Source: Schistocerca nitens | Taxonomy: Eukaryota > Arthropoda > Insecta > Orthoptera > Acrididae | DNA length: 64,000 nt | Direction: 5' to 3' | Assembly: GCF_023898315.1 (NCBI RefSeq) | Contig: NC_064621.1 | Coordinates: forward strand, 540,723,383-540,787,382 | Part shown: one piece after another, positions 1 to 12,102 of the stretch | Position numbering within the stretch: the stretch's first letter is position 1 | Layout: each line of letters begins with the position of its first letter | Notes under the pieces: generated by a model | What the model was told of the DNA's origin: nothing | Database searches by the model: none | The model's input: only the letters and a program-made list of their open reading frames with translations | Made by a program: the position numbers and the translations under genes

Positions 1-1559
1 AGTGTACTGATGAAAAATTGTGTAAATGAGTTGCTAAGGTCCATGGTGAATTAACCACTGCTGGTTCCTTTTAAAGTGAGAAAGCCAGCATCACCGTCGC
101 CATAGGGCCACGCCCAAAAGCTGTGCAACAGCAGCCACAGGTGGGTCTCTACATCTATACTCTGCAAATCGCCATGAGGTGTGTAGAGAGAGTACATCAC
201 ATTGTATGAGTTATTAGGATTTCTTCATGTTCTGCAGGAAGAATGGACACGACAGGTGCCAATTTGCTGTAAAATGTTATAAGAAAAACTTTACCACCAG
301 ACCGATGTCACGGATTGGATTATGTGGGAAGAAATTTTGTTAAGACAGAAACCAAAAAAATTACACTTTTCAAATGTGATTACCTCAGATTATTCGAGTC
401 ACAAAAATAACTATTTTTATTGGCATCCTTATTCCATTTCATTTTATAAAAGAATTTTGTGGAGTTTGAACACTAGACATGTTTAAAATAAAACAGCACT
501 TATAACTCAAGATCATTTCCTAGTCATCAGGACTTTGGTATCTTTCACAGAGAGCACTAAAAAATTTTACAATTTAATAAACAGTGCCAGATTTCAGTAC
601 CAGTGGTTATCAGGGGCCCATTTTCAGTGCACCTCCCCCTTATTTTTTGGGCCTTACATGCTCTCATTGGAAAACCAGATCCTGCTTTTCAGGTGGTTTA
701 GAACACAGTCTTCCTCATGAACATAGTTCAAAAGGGTCTGTAGGAGACTTTTGTAAAAATGGGCCCAAAACAGCCATTTTTTAAACATTTTTACAAAAAT
801 CACCTTTGCCCTCAATTTTTAAACTATTCAAAAGCAGCAAGAGAAATGTTGTATCTTAACAATTAAGTCAATGTATTGGTAAATTATTACATGCAAAATT
901 TCATGATTATCCCCAGTTTCTTCCAGAGATACAAGAAGCTAAAACTTCACATTTTTCAGACTTTTTCAGCTGAATTTGCTTCAAATTATTCACACAAAAA
1001 CTGCCCAGGAAACTTCTTTTCACTATTTAGCTTAATGAAATGTAAATGTTGTACAAGATGGCATAGTTCTGTTTCATTCGAGAGAACACTGCCAGAGATA
1101 CAATGTTGCCAAAAACTCGTGGGTGCATTATTGATAGCTGTGCTATGAGCGTCAAGCAAATAATTGTATCTGGAATTACTGAATTAATGATCATGAAACT
1201 ATACCAGTGTTCATTGGGAACCTGTGTGAATGTTCCCACAAAATGTCATCAAAATCCGTGATGGTGATGTGAGAACTTCTCAAATTAGACCACTTGGGAT
1301 GGAATGGCCCAGCCATGTGATCAATCAACTTACCTGCAACCATGCGCTGGACAACTGTAGCTGCCTGCCCACATGAATTACCACCACCAAACTACAGCTA
1401 ATAGACAACTGGGCTACTTAGTTACTGACCATGCCACCCAACATATGCTGACACATCTGGCTAATCTCCTGGCTGTACTGAACTCCACAGTCAAGTACTC
1501 AGCCTGAAACATACCCTTTGTTGCCATAAACCACCTGGCCTCTAACTTAAATAGTCTGT
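1..1559. other. AT-rich DNA, no gene recognised
   Basis: No open frame on either strand shows a protein family motif, and no convincing splice-site pair was seen. A short stretch near 150-210 resembles a dispersed insect repeat, but I could not delimit it. The small open frames here have the composition expected by chance in AT-rich DNA. Confidence 0.4.
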
Positions 1560-1895
1560 CCTCTACTCATCTACCCTCTTCCATGCTGCCTCTTCAGTAC
1601 CACACAGCTACATCGTGTTTTCATCTTCTTCCCCCCCCCCCCCCCCCCCCCCTCTGCACAGCTTCTCATTTTACACTGAGCAGCCCTATCCCATCCCCAC
1701 CATATCCTCAAACACTATATTGCTGCACACAACAGCTGCAGTTGGAACTTTGCATCCAGACTGGCCATGGTTGGTTGTGTGTCTTCTAAAGAAGACTTTG
1801 CCCTAAAGCTATAACGCACTGCAGTCTTTGTTGAGCCTGTCTGCAACCCAAGTCATTTTTACATTGAGTAGCAATCTACCCTTTTACTAATATTG
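1560..1895. repeat. solitary end of a microsatellite-bearing MITE family
   Basis: The stretch 1788-1890 aligns by eye with the right arm of the MITE at 60905-61322. Both run through an 'aaga(a)g..ctt' motif, an 'aaagct' block, 'cagtctttgttg' and 'gagtagcaa'. A run of 22 C residues (1631-1652) and a pyrimidine-rich segment precede it. The matching left arm was not found, so this looks like a truncated, diverged copy. Confidence 0.4.
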
Positions 1896-2985
1896 CTGAT
1901 ATACCAACCTTGAGTTTCCACTGTTTGTTTGAAATTTGAAAGACTGGGATGTAAATGGGACTCTGGAGGAGCCAAGGTAAAGATTTGCTCCAAACTAGGT
2001 GTAAAACATCAAAACTGGGTACAATCCCTTGCTAGAAGGCTAACCGTCACGAGAATACCATAGGGCCTAATCGCTCGTTGTCGATTATGAAAACATCTTT
2101 CCACTGATAGCTGATCCGTGGTATGGTATGCAGGTGTGTACAGAATGGACAGCGTATTATAGTCGTGTCACACCATGAAGAGGAGTCTGGCGCAAAGCAG
2201 CAACTAGTCACAGCTAAAGGGCTCAGTATGGGGCTACAGAAAATTAATATGATCTTAGCACAAAAACTGTAAGATTATTAAAACCTGAGAGAAAAACCAA
2301 ACTATGGGGTGATTCTTTTACTACAGAGATTATGCCAATGCCAGAGATTATAGTTAACAAGAGTGACTATATAGCGTCACATGCAAAACCTAAGGGTCTA
2401 CAGTAAACATTTTGATTATAGAACAGATTGATACAGGTCATAAGCACCATGCCCCACAAACACTAAGTGTAATATGCACCATCAACCTCTGACACTATGT
2501 AAGGTTGCATCAAGTCTCCTTTGTGATACATGTTAGAACACCTTGATTACATGAAGGTAGACAAACAACAGCACTTCAGCTAATATAAAGTTCTACACCA
2601 TTACACTCACAAAGTTGAGAAGCATCATGTCAATTACACGTTAATAAGGAATTTAAATAAATAAAATATGCAACCATTATAAATGTTTTTTTGCAATTCA
2701 AAAATTTAAAGTTCTATGGTCAAAATTTGGTTTCACAAGATTGGTAAAGCAACAACTGTAAGAATGATACCAGCTAGGAGCCACTGATTCCCCTCCAATA
2801 AAATTAAACCCAATGTCCACTACACCTATTTTAAAAAATAATAAAATTCGTAAATATAAGCGAAAAATTTAGAGAAAAAAATTAATTCTATGTGCATCCC
2901 TAGAAAGGTTGTCTGAAGTGCAAGGTCAGAATCTATACTCCACTAACTTATTAAATTACGATGTGTGCGACGAAAAAATACTTAC
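1896..2985. other. AT-rich DNA, nothing recognised
   Basis: No protein motif, RNA gene or terminal repeat was recognised. If the exon candidate at 2986-3064 is real, this stretch would be its downstream intron on the minus strand. Confidence 0.35.
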
Positions 2986-3064
2986 TCTCAGACGTAACAG
3001 GTGAGTGGGGAAACATTGCGGCTGCCATTGCCACCACCAAATCCTCCATTTTCACTTCTAGCTC
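2986..3064 (-). CDS. candidate internal or first coding exon, unidentified protein
   Basis: On the minus strand a good acceptor (T-rich tract then 'ttttttag') directly precedes position 3064, and a strong donor ('gtaagt') directly follows position 2986. The 79 nt between them are open in one frame with no stop. That frame starts at phase 0, leaves one base over, and contains an internal Met followed by EDLVVAMAAAMFPHSPVTSE. The Met could be the true start if the upstream CG-rich stretch near 3290-3400 is a promoter or 5' UTR. I do not recognise the peptide and found no partner exon, so this rests only on splice signals and an open frame. It could be chance. Confidence 0.3.
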
Positions 3065-5971
3065 CTAAAAAAGGGCAAAAAATGTTTTTCATGATCCAGT
3101 CAATTTAGAAATTTAAAAACGCAAAAATTAAATTTTATTAATTAACATACTCTGATGATAATATCATTGCATTAAACAGTTACGGTATATAAACACATTA
3201 CGATAGCCATAAAATAGGGTCCAGATAGTTTACAAAACAGAAGAGTACTTTTGACAATACACACACATCTGTTACGTACTGTTTCACGAACGAAATTGAA
3301 TAACGAAAAGAATTCGTCGCGGCGTTTGAAACGCACAAACGGTCATTCGCAACCATTTGTAACGCATCGTCTATACCGCTTCAGCTTGAAGATCTGTTCC
3401 TTATACTATTAGAAAACTGGGCGTATGCTACACTATTTTAAGTATATTACCATCACATTTACCGGCTTCATCAATGGCACACCCAAACTTATTATTGAAA
3501 TATTCCAAATTGTCATACTTTATGACAAGAATAGCCATTATTTTACGCAGCCTGTATCCCTCATAATTTTTAACACTCCCATGTTTGCTACATCATTTAT
3601 ATTTTATTGTTTGTGTGAAACAAACTTCATAGATACCAATAAATATGGAAATTTTGACAAAATCTACCAATTTATCAAAAGCATAGAGGCTTACACACAG
3701 TCACAAGAACTCCGTCGGATAACGATATTAGTGAACTATACTCGGCACCCACCATCCCAGCAACATCCAGCACTAGAGACTCTAAGTGTGGCCTATCGAT
3801 TTAGATAAATGTATTCTATCACTAGCACTTTCAGAGTAGCTCATTTACTAGGACCTAGTACTGTTCCATGGGAGTCAAATGGATAATATTGTACTGATGA
3901 ACGCCCGAAGACGCAACACTTCCATTCTCTCTTAACAGAAAATCGTTACAGGACAAAAAGAATTCAGTTCACAGAGAACACAGTTCACCACAGCTCGATA
4001 CTTCAGAATCGACACAGTAAGTTGAATCGACCTGATGACGTCCACAAGGAATGGTAAGATAGAACATTCCACTACAATACTGGGTGTCATTGTTGTTTGC
4101 ATGGACTTGCTTGTTAAAAAAAATCGCAACCTATTCACAACGTTGAAATGAAATTTAGCTCAAAACAACACACGGACAGTTCAGTCGCCTTAGAATACTC
4201 CAAATGTGTCAACAATAGCAGGTTTCTATGGAAAAATTGTTTCCTCCAAATTTCTTAAACTTTATAGTGCAATTCGAGTCACAAGGTTGAGTTCGAGGCT
4301 ATGTGGGAGGAGACAAGTAAGAACAATGAACTCCAAATTCCACACAATGAGCAGTTAAACTGAAAAATACGTGTCACTTCATATGGCATATAAATGGATT
4401 ATTAATTACTAATTCAGTGCTACAAATACTACACGGATCCTTTTTGGTAACTGTCATTAATGAATAGAAAAGACAAAGACAACGGTAACCGTGAGAATAG
4501 GCTTACAGTAACGCTTTGTAATTTTGTTCAATAGTAATTCGTTGTTCAATCGTTTTCAGATCACAACCGACAACAACGAAAACAGGCCGTCATGAGTACG
4601 AATGACATCTTTCATGAATTCGTAACGAGTCCAACGTATTGTAGCGAGTCGAGTTATGCTTCAACCAGACGGCAGCAGCCAAAGTTACTTCTAAACTATA
4701 TTAAAAGCTTCTTACAACGTGGGCCGGTATACTCACGTTGTTACTTTCTTAAACAGCTTGCAGGGTGGGCCAGAACTCCACAGATAAACTGTCAGAAATT
4801 GCTCAGGGATACCTTCTGAGTATTTTGCTGTATAGAGGGCCCAATGTTTTCGGGTTACTCGTTACCGAGTTACTGCATTTCGTTTGGTTTCTTGAAGCTG
4901 CATTGAACCGAAAGTAGTGCGCAATATTGGAAATATCACCGGTATATGTTGCCTGTCTTAACTGGAAACATTTTTTTCTATTCACTCACGGTACTTGTGA
5001 CAAAAATAATGCCTTTCTGTACCTTAAGCTTGCATCTCTGGTTTCTATCTACGACAGTGTTAGTTGTATGTTAACAGTAGGGATAAATTTAGTGATGATG
5101 AGTATGCCTCGTGTGTGAGTACACTGAATGCAGTGGAAGAGTGGCACAACAATAATGCTATGCTGAGCTTTTGCTGCAGAAATGGCAACTTTATAACAGT
5201 ACTTATGAATCTCTACCTACGAGCCTACATGTTACAATCACCGCTTATCACACTCATTTTCATTAATGGGAAGGTATTTTCCCATACACAATGGTTAGTA
5301 GCGTTATAAATTGAATAAGCCATACTTACATATTGTGGAGACCGTTGGACCCCTACACTAAAATTCTCAGGAAGGTGTTCCTGAAAACCCTTTGAAAGTT
5401 CGTCAATGGAGTTAATTTAATATATTATTATACTGTGTAGGGGAGAGCTGGCCAGCTTAAGCAAAATCATATATAAATTTGAGTAACAATTAGAATGATC
5501 TACAACAATGCAACTTTTTAACGCAAGTCGACCAGAATATTACTGCACCTGGGAGGGCGCGTTGGGCAGCTCATTGTGAGTCAGTACCTTATCGGTGTTG
5601 ATAGTATACACACGAATGACCGGAAAGTATGTGCTATGCGTTTTCTTCAGTTATTACTTCACTTGTTTACTTTAACGTCACTGTGTGTATCAGATAAGAG
5701 CTAAGTGAAGTATTGTCATGGTAATGTAATATAACAGATTTAACTCGCACACAAAAACAAAATCATCTGTTATAAAAAGGAAAATAGAAACATTGAAACG
5801 CTTCCTACACTGACCACTCTTCCCAAATTGGAAAATAATATTATACACAATAATGAAGATCAAGCAAATAAATATGTAGCCCTCTCCACTGTTCACAGGT
5901 TTTGAAGTGAGAAGACGCTTTGGCACTGCAGCTCGTCTTATAGGATGATGACACTAAAATAAGAAAAATAT
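3065..5971. other. intergenic or intronic DNA, nothing firmly recognised
   Basis: The 127-codon open frame at 3425-3808 (+) shows no family motif and is probably chance. A CG-richer patch near 3290-3400 could be promoter sequence for the minus-strand exon candidate. No transposon ends were recognised before 5972. Confidence 0.35.
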
Positions 5972-7261
5972 ACTCTAAATAAAAAAAGAAAAACGACTCA
6001 TGATGAGTGAATAATCCAAACGGGACGGAAATCGATATGTGTGATGCACATGTACGGACAAAAAAATGATTACTATTTCAGAAAAATCAGGTGATTTATT
6101 CAAGAGAAAGAGCTTACCAAATTAAGCAGAGTTATTGGATGTCTTCCTGAGCGATACTGGGCTAAATTCTGTTTAAAAGGCGCCCCAGATCTTTAGAGTT
6201 CCTGGCTGGTTGGAGGGCCTTGTCAAAAATGTTCCAAACGTTCTCAATCTGGGAAAGATCTGGCTACCGTGCTGGACACGTTAGGATTTGGCAAGCACGA
6301 AGAAGAGCAGTAGAAACTCTCACCCTATATGGGTGGCTGATAGATTGCTGAAATGTAAGTCCAGGATGGCAACAAAACGGATGCAGCGAATGACAGCCAA
6401 AGGGGTCCTGCAAAAAAAAAAATGGCGCCCCAGTCCATCACTCCCGGTTGTAGGGCCGTATGGCAGGCTGCAGTCTGACTGGTATCCCACAGTTGTCCGG
6501 GGAATCCTCAGGGAAGGCTTCCCTGATCATTAGGGCTCAGTTCGAGAGTGTCATCATGAAGACAAATCTACTCCAGTCACTGAGATTCTAGGCTGAAGAC
6601 GTGTCTGGAGATGACCCAGACAAAGAGGGGACACCAACTGACTGTCACCTGCAATATGGCTTGACAACCAAGAGTGTTAGTCTGGGGTGTCATTTCCTTT
6701 CAAAGGAGGACCACTTTGGTTGTCATCTGTGACTCTCTTACAGCACAGTGATACATTGACGATACTTTATGCCCTGCTTTGTTGCTTTCCATGGCAAGCC
6801 ATCATAGGCTTACGGTTCAGCAAGATATTGCTGCCCACACACGGCGATACTTTCTACTGCTTGTCTTCGTTTTTGTATGCCAGACCATATTTTGGCCAGC
6901 CAGGTCGCCGGATCTCTGCCCAATCGATAACGATTGGAGCATTATGGGTAGGACCCTCCAACCAGCTCTGGAGTTTGACGATCTAACGCGCTAGTTGGAC
7001 AGAATTTGGCATGATATTTCTCAGGAGGATGTCCAACGACTCTGTCAAACAATGCCAAGCCGAATAACTGCTGTAATAAGGAACAGAGTGGACCAGTTTG
7101 TTATTGACTTGTTCAGTTTGTGAGGCTCTTTCTCTCGAACAAATCATCAATTTATTTTGAAATTGTAAACATTTTTTTGTCGTAGAAGTACATCACAACT
7201 ACCATTTTCTATCTCATTTGTATAATTCCTTCATGGTGTATCTTTTTTTTGTCTTGAAATG
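5972..7261 (+). mobile_element. Tc1-like transposon relic with about 390-bp inverted repeats
   Basis: The ends are flanked by TA and are inverted copies of each other. The arm at 5972 to about 6365 is the reverse complement, with many mismatches, of the arm at about 6870-7261. The right arm encodes the C-terminal part of a Tc1-type transposase on the plus strand: a QQD motif, then WPARSPDL followed by CPID where the family has SPIE, then the PSRIT tail. The left arm is therefore an inverted copy of the transposase 3' end. The N-terminal DNA-binding half is not recognisable and stops interrupt the frame (for example just after DDLTR), so it is inactive. Confidence 0.75.
6779..7123 (+). pseudogene. 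Tc1-like transposase, C-terminal remnant
   Basis: Translation gives a QQD followed by a degraded DNA-contact segment, then WPARSPDLCPID, WSIMGR and DDLTR. The frame then meets a stop and continues as LDRIWHDI and MPSRITA. In intact relatives the second catalytic Asp lies in QQDNARPH and the catalytic Glu in SPIE. Here the former reads QQDIAAH and the Glu is an Asp. The remnant lies mostly inside the right inverted repeat of its element. It is not a host gene. Confidence 0.7.
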
Positions 7262-8489
7262 TAATTGAGGAAATGATCGAAAGGAGAGATGAGCTGCGCT
7301 CCGTGATCTCATAGTCCACTAGACTTATTAATTTGTAAATGAAAAGTAAGAATTCGCGATCTGGTTTAGTTAAAGGTACATGGAAGACGTCGGCATTTGT
7401 GACTAGTACAAAACTCATGCAGTGTTCCAGAAAAGTGTAAACATACGTTCATGCTACAGTGTATAGTAAACACTGTACGGCTTGTCTAGTCGATAAGTTC
7501 ATGGTTCGTCCAGTGGCTGCCGGGTATCACAGGAGGCATTCCTTGCCACCGCAGTAGGAGTGCCGAGGAGAGAGGAGCCGTGAGTGAGGCGACGGGAAGG
7601 CAGCGTCGGCTGATAGTCGCACCAGTGGCACAACTATCCTCAACAATATGTACGGTAATACTTCGCGTCCACGGGCAGGTTAAGATCGGCAATGCTCTGG
7701 GACAAATGAATATCGTTCAACTAAGCCGATTTTCTCCACTTTTGGACCCACCAGTAAAATTGTTAAGTTGTCATGAAGAAGCCGTATGGTGTGCTCACAC
7801 TGTCAATTTACCAAGACTGAAAGCTGTTCTATAAATCATGTTGCATGATAGAAGAGCGCTGTTTCCAGCCTCCTAATCTGACATTATTTGCCCTATCTGA
7901 TTTAAGCTGCAACTCTAGAAGAGGGAACTCACATGTTGCTGGTCGTGGCCTGCTCCACTTTTGTAGGAAGCAGTGTAGCCCTAGTCACACTACATTTACA
8001 TTTTTAGGCAGTGCACTGCTTGTATTGTGTTACATTGTTCGTCCAATAGGTACTACATGATCACGATACTGTACATTCAGAAGTCCACCACGAAAACATA
8101 CATCACATCCCTGTAGAAGGCAGCTCCAGAGCGACATGGTGTTCTTCACTCAAGTGCTCAACAAACTTAATGAAAACTAACCTCTAAATAAACTGAAGAC
8201 ACGATAGTTTGCGATAGCGGTGAAAAAAGTTTTCCATCAATTGTTGAGTTCAGATACGATGTGGACTACAAGTTCTTTGTGACACAGTAAGCACATCATA
8301 GGTAACTTATTGGTAGTGTAATCCAGTCATGAATTAACAACAATAATCAGATCGAATAATAAAACTTCCTCAGTTATGCTCCAACAGAAATGTTGCAGAC
8401 AATATCAGATGTAAACTACAACATAGCTGTCACAAAATGTTATTACAACACGAAAAAGAAAATACTTTTCGATTCCACTTCCTGTCAGG
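7262..8489. other. no gene recognised; GC-richer patch near 7480-7690
   Basis: No transposon end or protein motif was recognised. The patch at 7480-7690 has more CpG than its surroundings and contains short open frames on both strands without recognisable motifs. It could be a regulatory region or an unrecognised repeat. Confidence 0.3.
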
Positions 8490-8605
8490 CTGCCTGTCAG
8501 ACTTTTGATGCCATTTGGCAAATGACCAAAGGTTTTTGTGCCAACATTGTTCACACCTTTCTATGCTAAAATCATATTTAACCCAGAATAGAGAAGATCA
8601 TTACA
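8490..8605 (-). repeat. short fragment of a LINE 3' end
   Basis: The run from 'tgcctgtcagacttttgatgcc' to the segment ending near 'gagaagatcattac' repeats the sequence at about 8998-9105 and, more divergently, 57995-58105. It is therefore a separate small copy of the same LINE 3' region on the minus strand. Confidence 0.65.
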
Positions 8606-8780
8606 GGTTATTGAATCACATGTTGACATAAGATTCAAAACCAGAAGGAAGTAAGTAATTCATTATCACATACACATCAATGGAAACTTTTGTATGTAAC
8701 TACAACATGGAGGCAATACAGACAACAGGAATCTGCAGGCAGACTGAACTTCTGTACTCAGAAATCAGAGTTCCGCAGCC

Positions 8781-9910
8781 ATATTACATTACATTACATT
8801 AATACTTTTTCTATAGATCAAGGATTCGATATTTCATAATGATGTGGAACGTGTCAGTTTAACATATCTTTTCTTTATATGATACACTTTTTTACATTTT
8901 TTAATCATTACTACTTCATAGCTATTAATTCATCTATCGAGAAGAAGGAATTGTCATTCAGAAATTCTTTTAATACGTTTTTAAATGCTGGTTGGCTACC
9001 TATCAGACTTTTGATGCCACTTGGCAAATGACCAAAGATTTTTTTTGCAGCATAGTTCATCCCTTTCTGTGCCAAAGTCAGATTTAACAAAGACTAGAGA
9101 AGATCATTCTTTCTTCTAGTGTTACAGTATGTGCTTTGCTATTATTTTGGGCTGGGTTTATTAATAATGAAATTCATAAGTGAATATATGTATTTTGAAG
9201 GTACTATGAATATCATGAGTTCCTTAAATAAATGTCTCTAAAGTGATCTTGGGTGGGCTCCACCTATTATTCAGATTACACACTTTTGTGCAATGAATAC
9301 TTTAACTCTTGGTAATTAATTACACCAAAATATGATCCCATATGAAAGCAGTGAATGAAAACAGGAATAGTAGACAAATTTGCTGATATATTTATCACCA
9401 AAATTTGCAATAATCCTAATATCATAAATAGCTGAACCTAATCGTTTCAGCAGATCATCAACATGTTTCTTCCACTCCAATTTCTCATCAATTCATACAT
9501 TCAGAAACTTTGAATATTGTATCAGTGTGCTGGTTCCCTGTCAAAACAGAGTAAAAAACCTATAATTACATCATATTGAAAGAATCAAGCGACACTTCAG
9601 GGTCAAGCTTTCTATCAGACTCTTTCAGAAAATCTACACTAAAATCCCCCAAAACAATAATTTGTCTAACAGATAGCACAACAAAGAATCCATACACTAT
9701 AAAGATTGCTGGTTCCACCACAACAATCAAAGGTACTACTAATATACACAACTAGGCATCACGAGGATGATATTCATATAGGGACTTCCAATAACGAATA
9801 CTGCAACTATATCAATCCTAGAGAACCTAATCAGTCCTTCATCATCTCCTTTAGTACTGGATGATTTAAAATCTTCCATATTGGTTTTTGTTGCGTAGTA
9901 AAAAGAAACT
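8781..9910 (-). mobile_element. internally deleted non-LTR retrotransposon (LINE)
   Basis: The 3' end is marked by a (ATTAC)n tail at about 8781-8800. From there to about 9530 the minus strand matches the RT C-terminal region and 3' part of the better copy at 57782-58985. From about 9545 to 9900 the minus strand instead encodes endonuclease-like sequence (VLGDFSVDF, like the GD-N/S-D motif of LINE endonucleases). The catalytic part of the reverse transcriptase, which normally lies between them, is absent. Frames are broken throughout, and a SINE abuts it at about 9922. Confidence 0.65.
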
Positions 9911-9921
9911 AATTTCATTGG

Positions 9922-10144
9922 ATCATTGGTTGGTTGATTTGGGGGAGGGAACCAAACAGTAAGGTCAACAGTCCCCCAGACTGGGGAAGGGAATTGGCCA
10001 TTCCCTTTCAAAGGAACCATCCCAACATTTGCCTGAAGCGTTTAAGAGAAATCACAAGAGCACAAATCGAGATGGGCAGATATGGGTTTGAACCATCATC
10101 CTCTCGAATGCGAGTCCAGTGTGTTAACCACTGCACCATCCCTC
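9922..10144 (-). repeat. tRNA-derived SINE (family with 'ggttgatttggggga' end)
   Basis: I recognise this as a dispersed SINE of locust-like genomes. It runs from 'ttggttggttgattt' through 'cctttcaaaggaaccatc' to a tRNA-like head. On the minus strand the head contains a B-box-like GGTTCAAACCC (about 10084-10094) and a segment whose family reads 'gtccagtgtgctaaccac'. No target duplication is clear. Confidence 0.7.
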
Positions 10145-10930
10145 ACAGTCATCATATTGTGTTTCTGATTGTAATGACTTGTTTATAATGATTAGTAAAT
10201 ATGATGCGAGTGTTCAGCATGATTTCTGCACTCTGTAATATTCTCCAGAATAAATAATTCCATGTTTGCTCTTGTTTTGTACAAAACTGAAACTGGTTTT
10301 GTCATATGTCTTCTGTGGACTTGTGTACATGTGTTACCATACATCTGTGAACTCTTCGATTTAAATGTATATTCAATTTTATTTTTTGTTTGTGTCGATT
10401 TCTGTAGTTTCTCGCATTTAATGGAGAACTCCATGTTAGCAGTTGTTGACAGAATTGGTAACTATTCAGCTTTATTAGTACGTCTTGACACAGAATAAAT
10501 ATGGTATGAAATTCTGTTTTGATTAGTACTGCTTCTTGCCGCTGGGTGCCATGCATATCACAGTCATTTCCAGAGTAAGGACAAAGATGTAGGTGAGTAT
10601 GCTTTGTATTTTTAGTGACTAGAGCAGTCTTCCCCACAAATGCGCAAATGCTACAGTAGTTAAGCAAATGTGTTCACATTCTGTTAACATTTACTATATA
10701 CAACGCATTTTTAGCAGAAATCAATGTGCCATAATCATCCTCTTACTCCAATGGAAATTTTGGAAGTCTCAATTAAATGCAATGAGTATAAGAAACAGAT
10801 GCAAACAAAAATAATGTGGAATACGAGAAATATACTTACAATGCATATAAATTGAGCAGCTCATACATGTGGTCATAAGCAGCAACAAATAGACATGTGC
10901 CCACAGAAAACCATATAATGATACTAAATT
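10145..10930. other. AT-rich DNA, nothing recognised
   Basis: Small overlapping open frames on both strands (10192-10667) show no family motif. This may be more of the LINE interrupted by the SINE, but I could not show it. Confidence 0.3.
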
Positions 10931-11092
10931 CCAATTTAACTATACTGCTATATAAAGACATGTCGTTTTTTAACATTATTACCAAAAATCCTCGGGAAGT
11001 ACTTGAGAATTTTACTTCATATTTTATATGATGCCCTAATAAACGTTCAGACGGACGTGTGATAAATATTATTTAAATACACGATGAACATA
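10931..11092. repeat. unclassified dispersed repeat, copy 1
   Basis: This copy shares 'atataaagacatgt', 'taccaaaaatc' and 'aataaacgttcagacggac' with the segments at 11820-12102 and 13686-13815. It is interrupted on its right by the TA-flanked Tc1-like element at 11093. Confidence 0.5.
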
Positions 11093-11798
11093 CACTGAAG
11101 GTCCAAAGAAACTAGTACACCTGCCTAATATCATGTAGGACCCCCACAAGCACGCGTAAGTTCTGCAACACAACATCGCATGGACTCGATTAATATCTGA
11201 AGAACTGCTGGAGGGAATTGACACCATGACTCCCGCAGGGCTGTCCATAAATCCGTAAGAGTATGAGGTGGTGGAGACCTCTTCTGAACAGCACGTTGCA
11301 AGGCATCCCAGATATGCTAAATAATGTTTGGTGTGGGAAGTTTGGTGGCCAGTGGAAATGTTTAAACTCAGAAGAGTGTTCCTGGAGCTACTCTGTAGCA
11401 ATTTCGGACGTGTGGGGTGTCTCATTGTCCTGCTGGAATTACCCAAGTTCGTCGAAATGCACGATGAACGTGAACGGATGCAGGTGATCAGACACAGTGC
11501 TTACGTACGTATCACCTACTACAGTATCATGGGTCACATATCACTTCAGCTGCACATGCCCCACACCATTACAGAGCCTCCACCAGCTAGAACAGCTCAC
11601 TGAAGACATGCAGGGTCCATGGATTCATGAGGTCATCTCCATATCTGTACAGGTCCATCAGCACAATACAATTTGAAATGAGACTCATTCCATTCATCAA
11701 CAGTCCATTGTCGGTGCGACCGCAGCGTCGTATTCTGCCTGTTTACATATCGCTGTATTTGACTACACATGCCTATACAAGTTTCTTTGGCGCTTCAA
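11093..11798 (-). mobile_element. non-autonomous Tc1-like element with large internal deletion
   Basis: The element is bounded by TA on both sides. The left end (11093, 'cactgaaggtccaaagaaac') and the right end (11798, reading inward 'ttgaagcgccaaagaaac') are inverted copies. The minus strand carries transposase C-terminal coding sequence of a Tc1-like family that I recognise from locust genomes. Near 11710 the sequence jumps from mid-transposase straight to the terminal region, so the N-terminal half is deleted. With about 700 bp it could only move with a transposase made elsewhere. Confidence 0.75.
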
Positions 11799-11819
11799 TA
11801 TAGATATATACTTACTGTA

Positions 11820-12102
11820 GCAATTGGGAAAGTTGTTAGCCAAATTCTCGACAAGTTCTTGACGGGTTTATGGATTTACTCCAAATATTATACAATGGTC
11901 TCTTAAACCTTCGGGAGGACATAGCCTGCAGTCTTTTTTTTTTAAATATGAGTTGTAGTCAGATATGTATTTAAAATCTATACCACTATACAAAGACAAG
12001 TTAATGTCTAACGATGTTACCAAAAATCTTGATAACCTAATAAACGTTAAGGCGGACATACATAACATGTTTTTAAATATATATGGTATACAAAGACGTA
12101 TA
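11820..12102. repeat. unclassified dispersed repeat, copy 2
   Basis: Within this segment, 'atacaaagacaagttaatgt', 'gttaccaaaaatcttgata' and 'aataaacgttaaggcggac' match copies at 10931 and 13686. The mariner-like element at 12103 is inserted in it. Confidence 0.5.

Noticed and set aside
3425-3808. 127-codon plus-strand open frame
   Set aside because: No family motif, AT-driven composition and no splice or promoter context that I could defend.
8781-8800. (ATTAC)n as the start of a CRISPR-like or satellite array
   Set aside because: Only three to four units are present and the same tail ends the LINE at 57782, so it is a LINE 3' tail.
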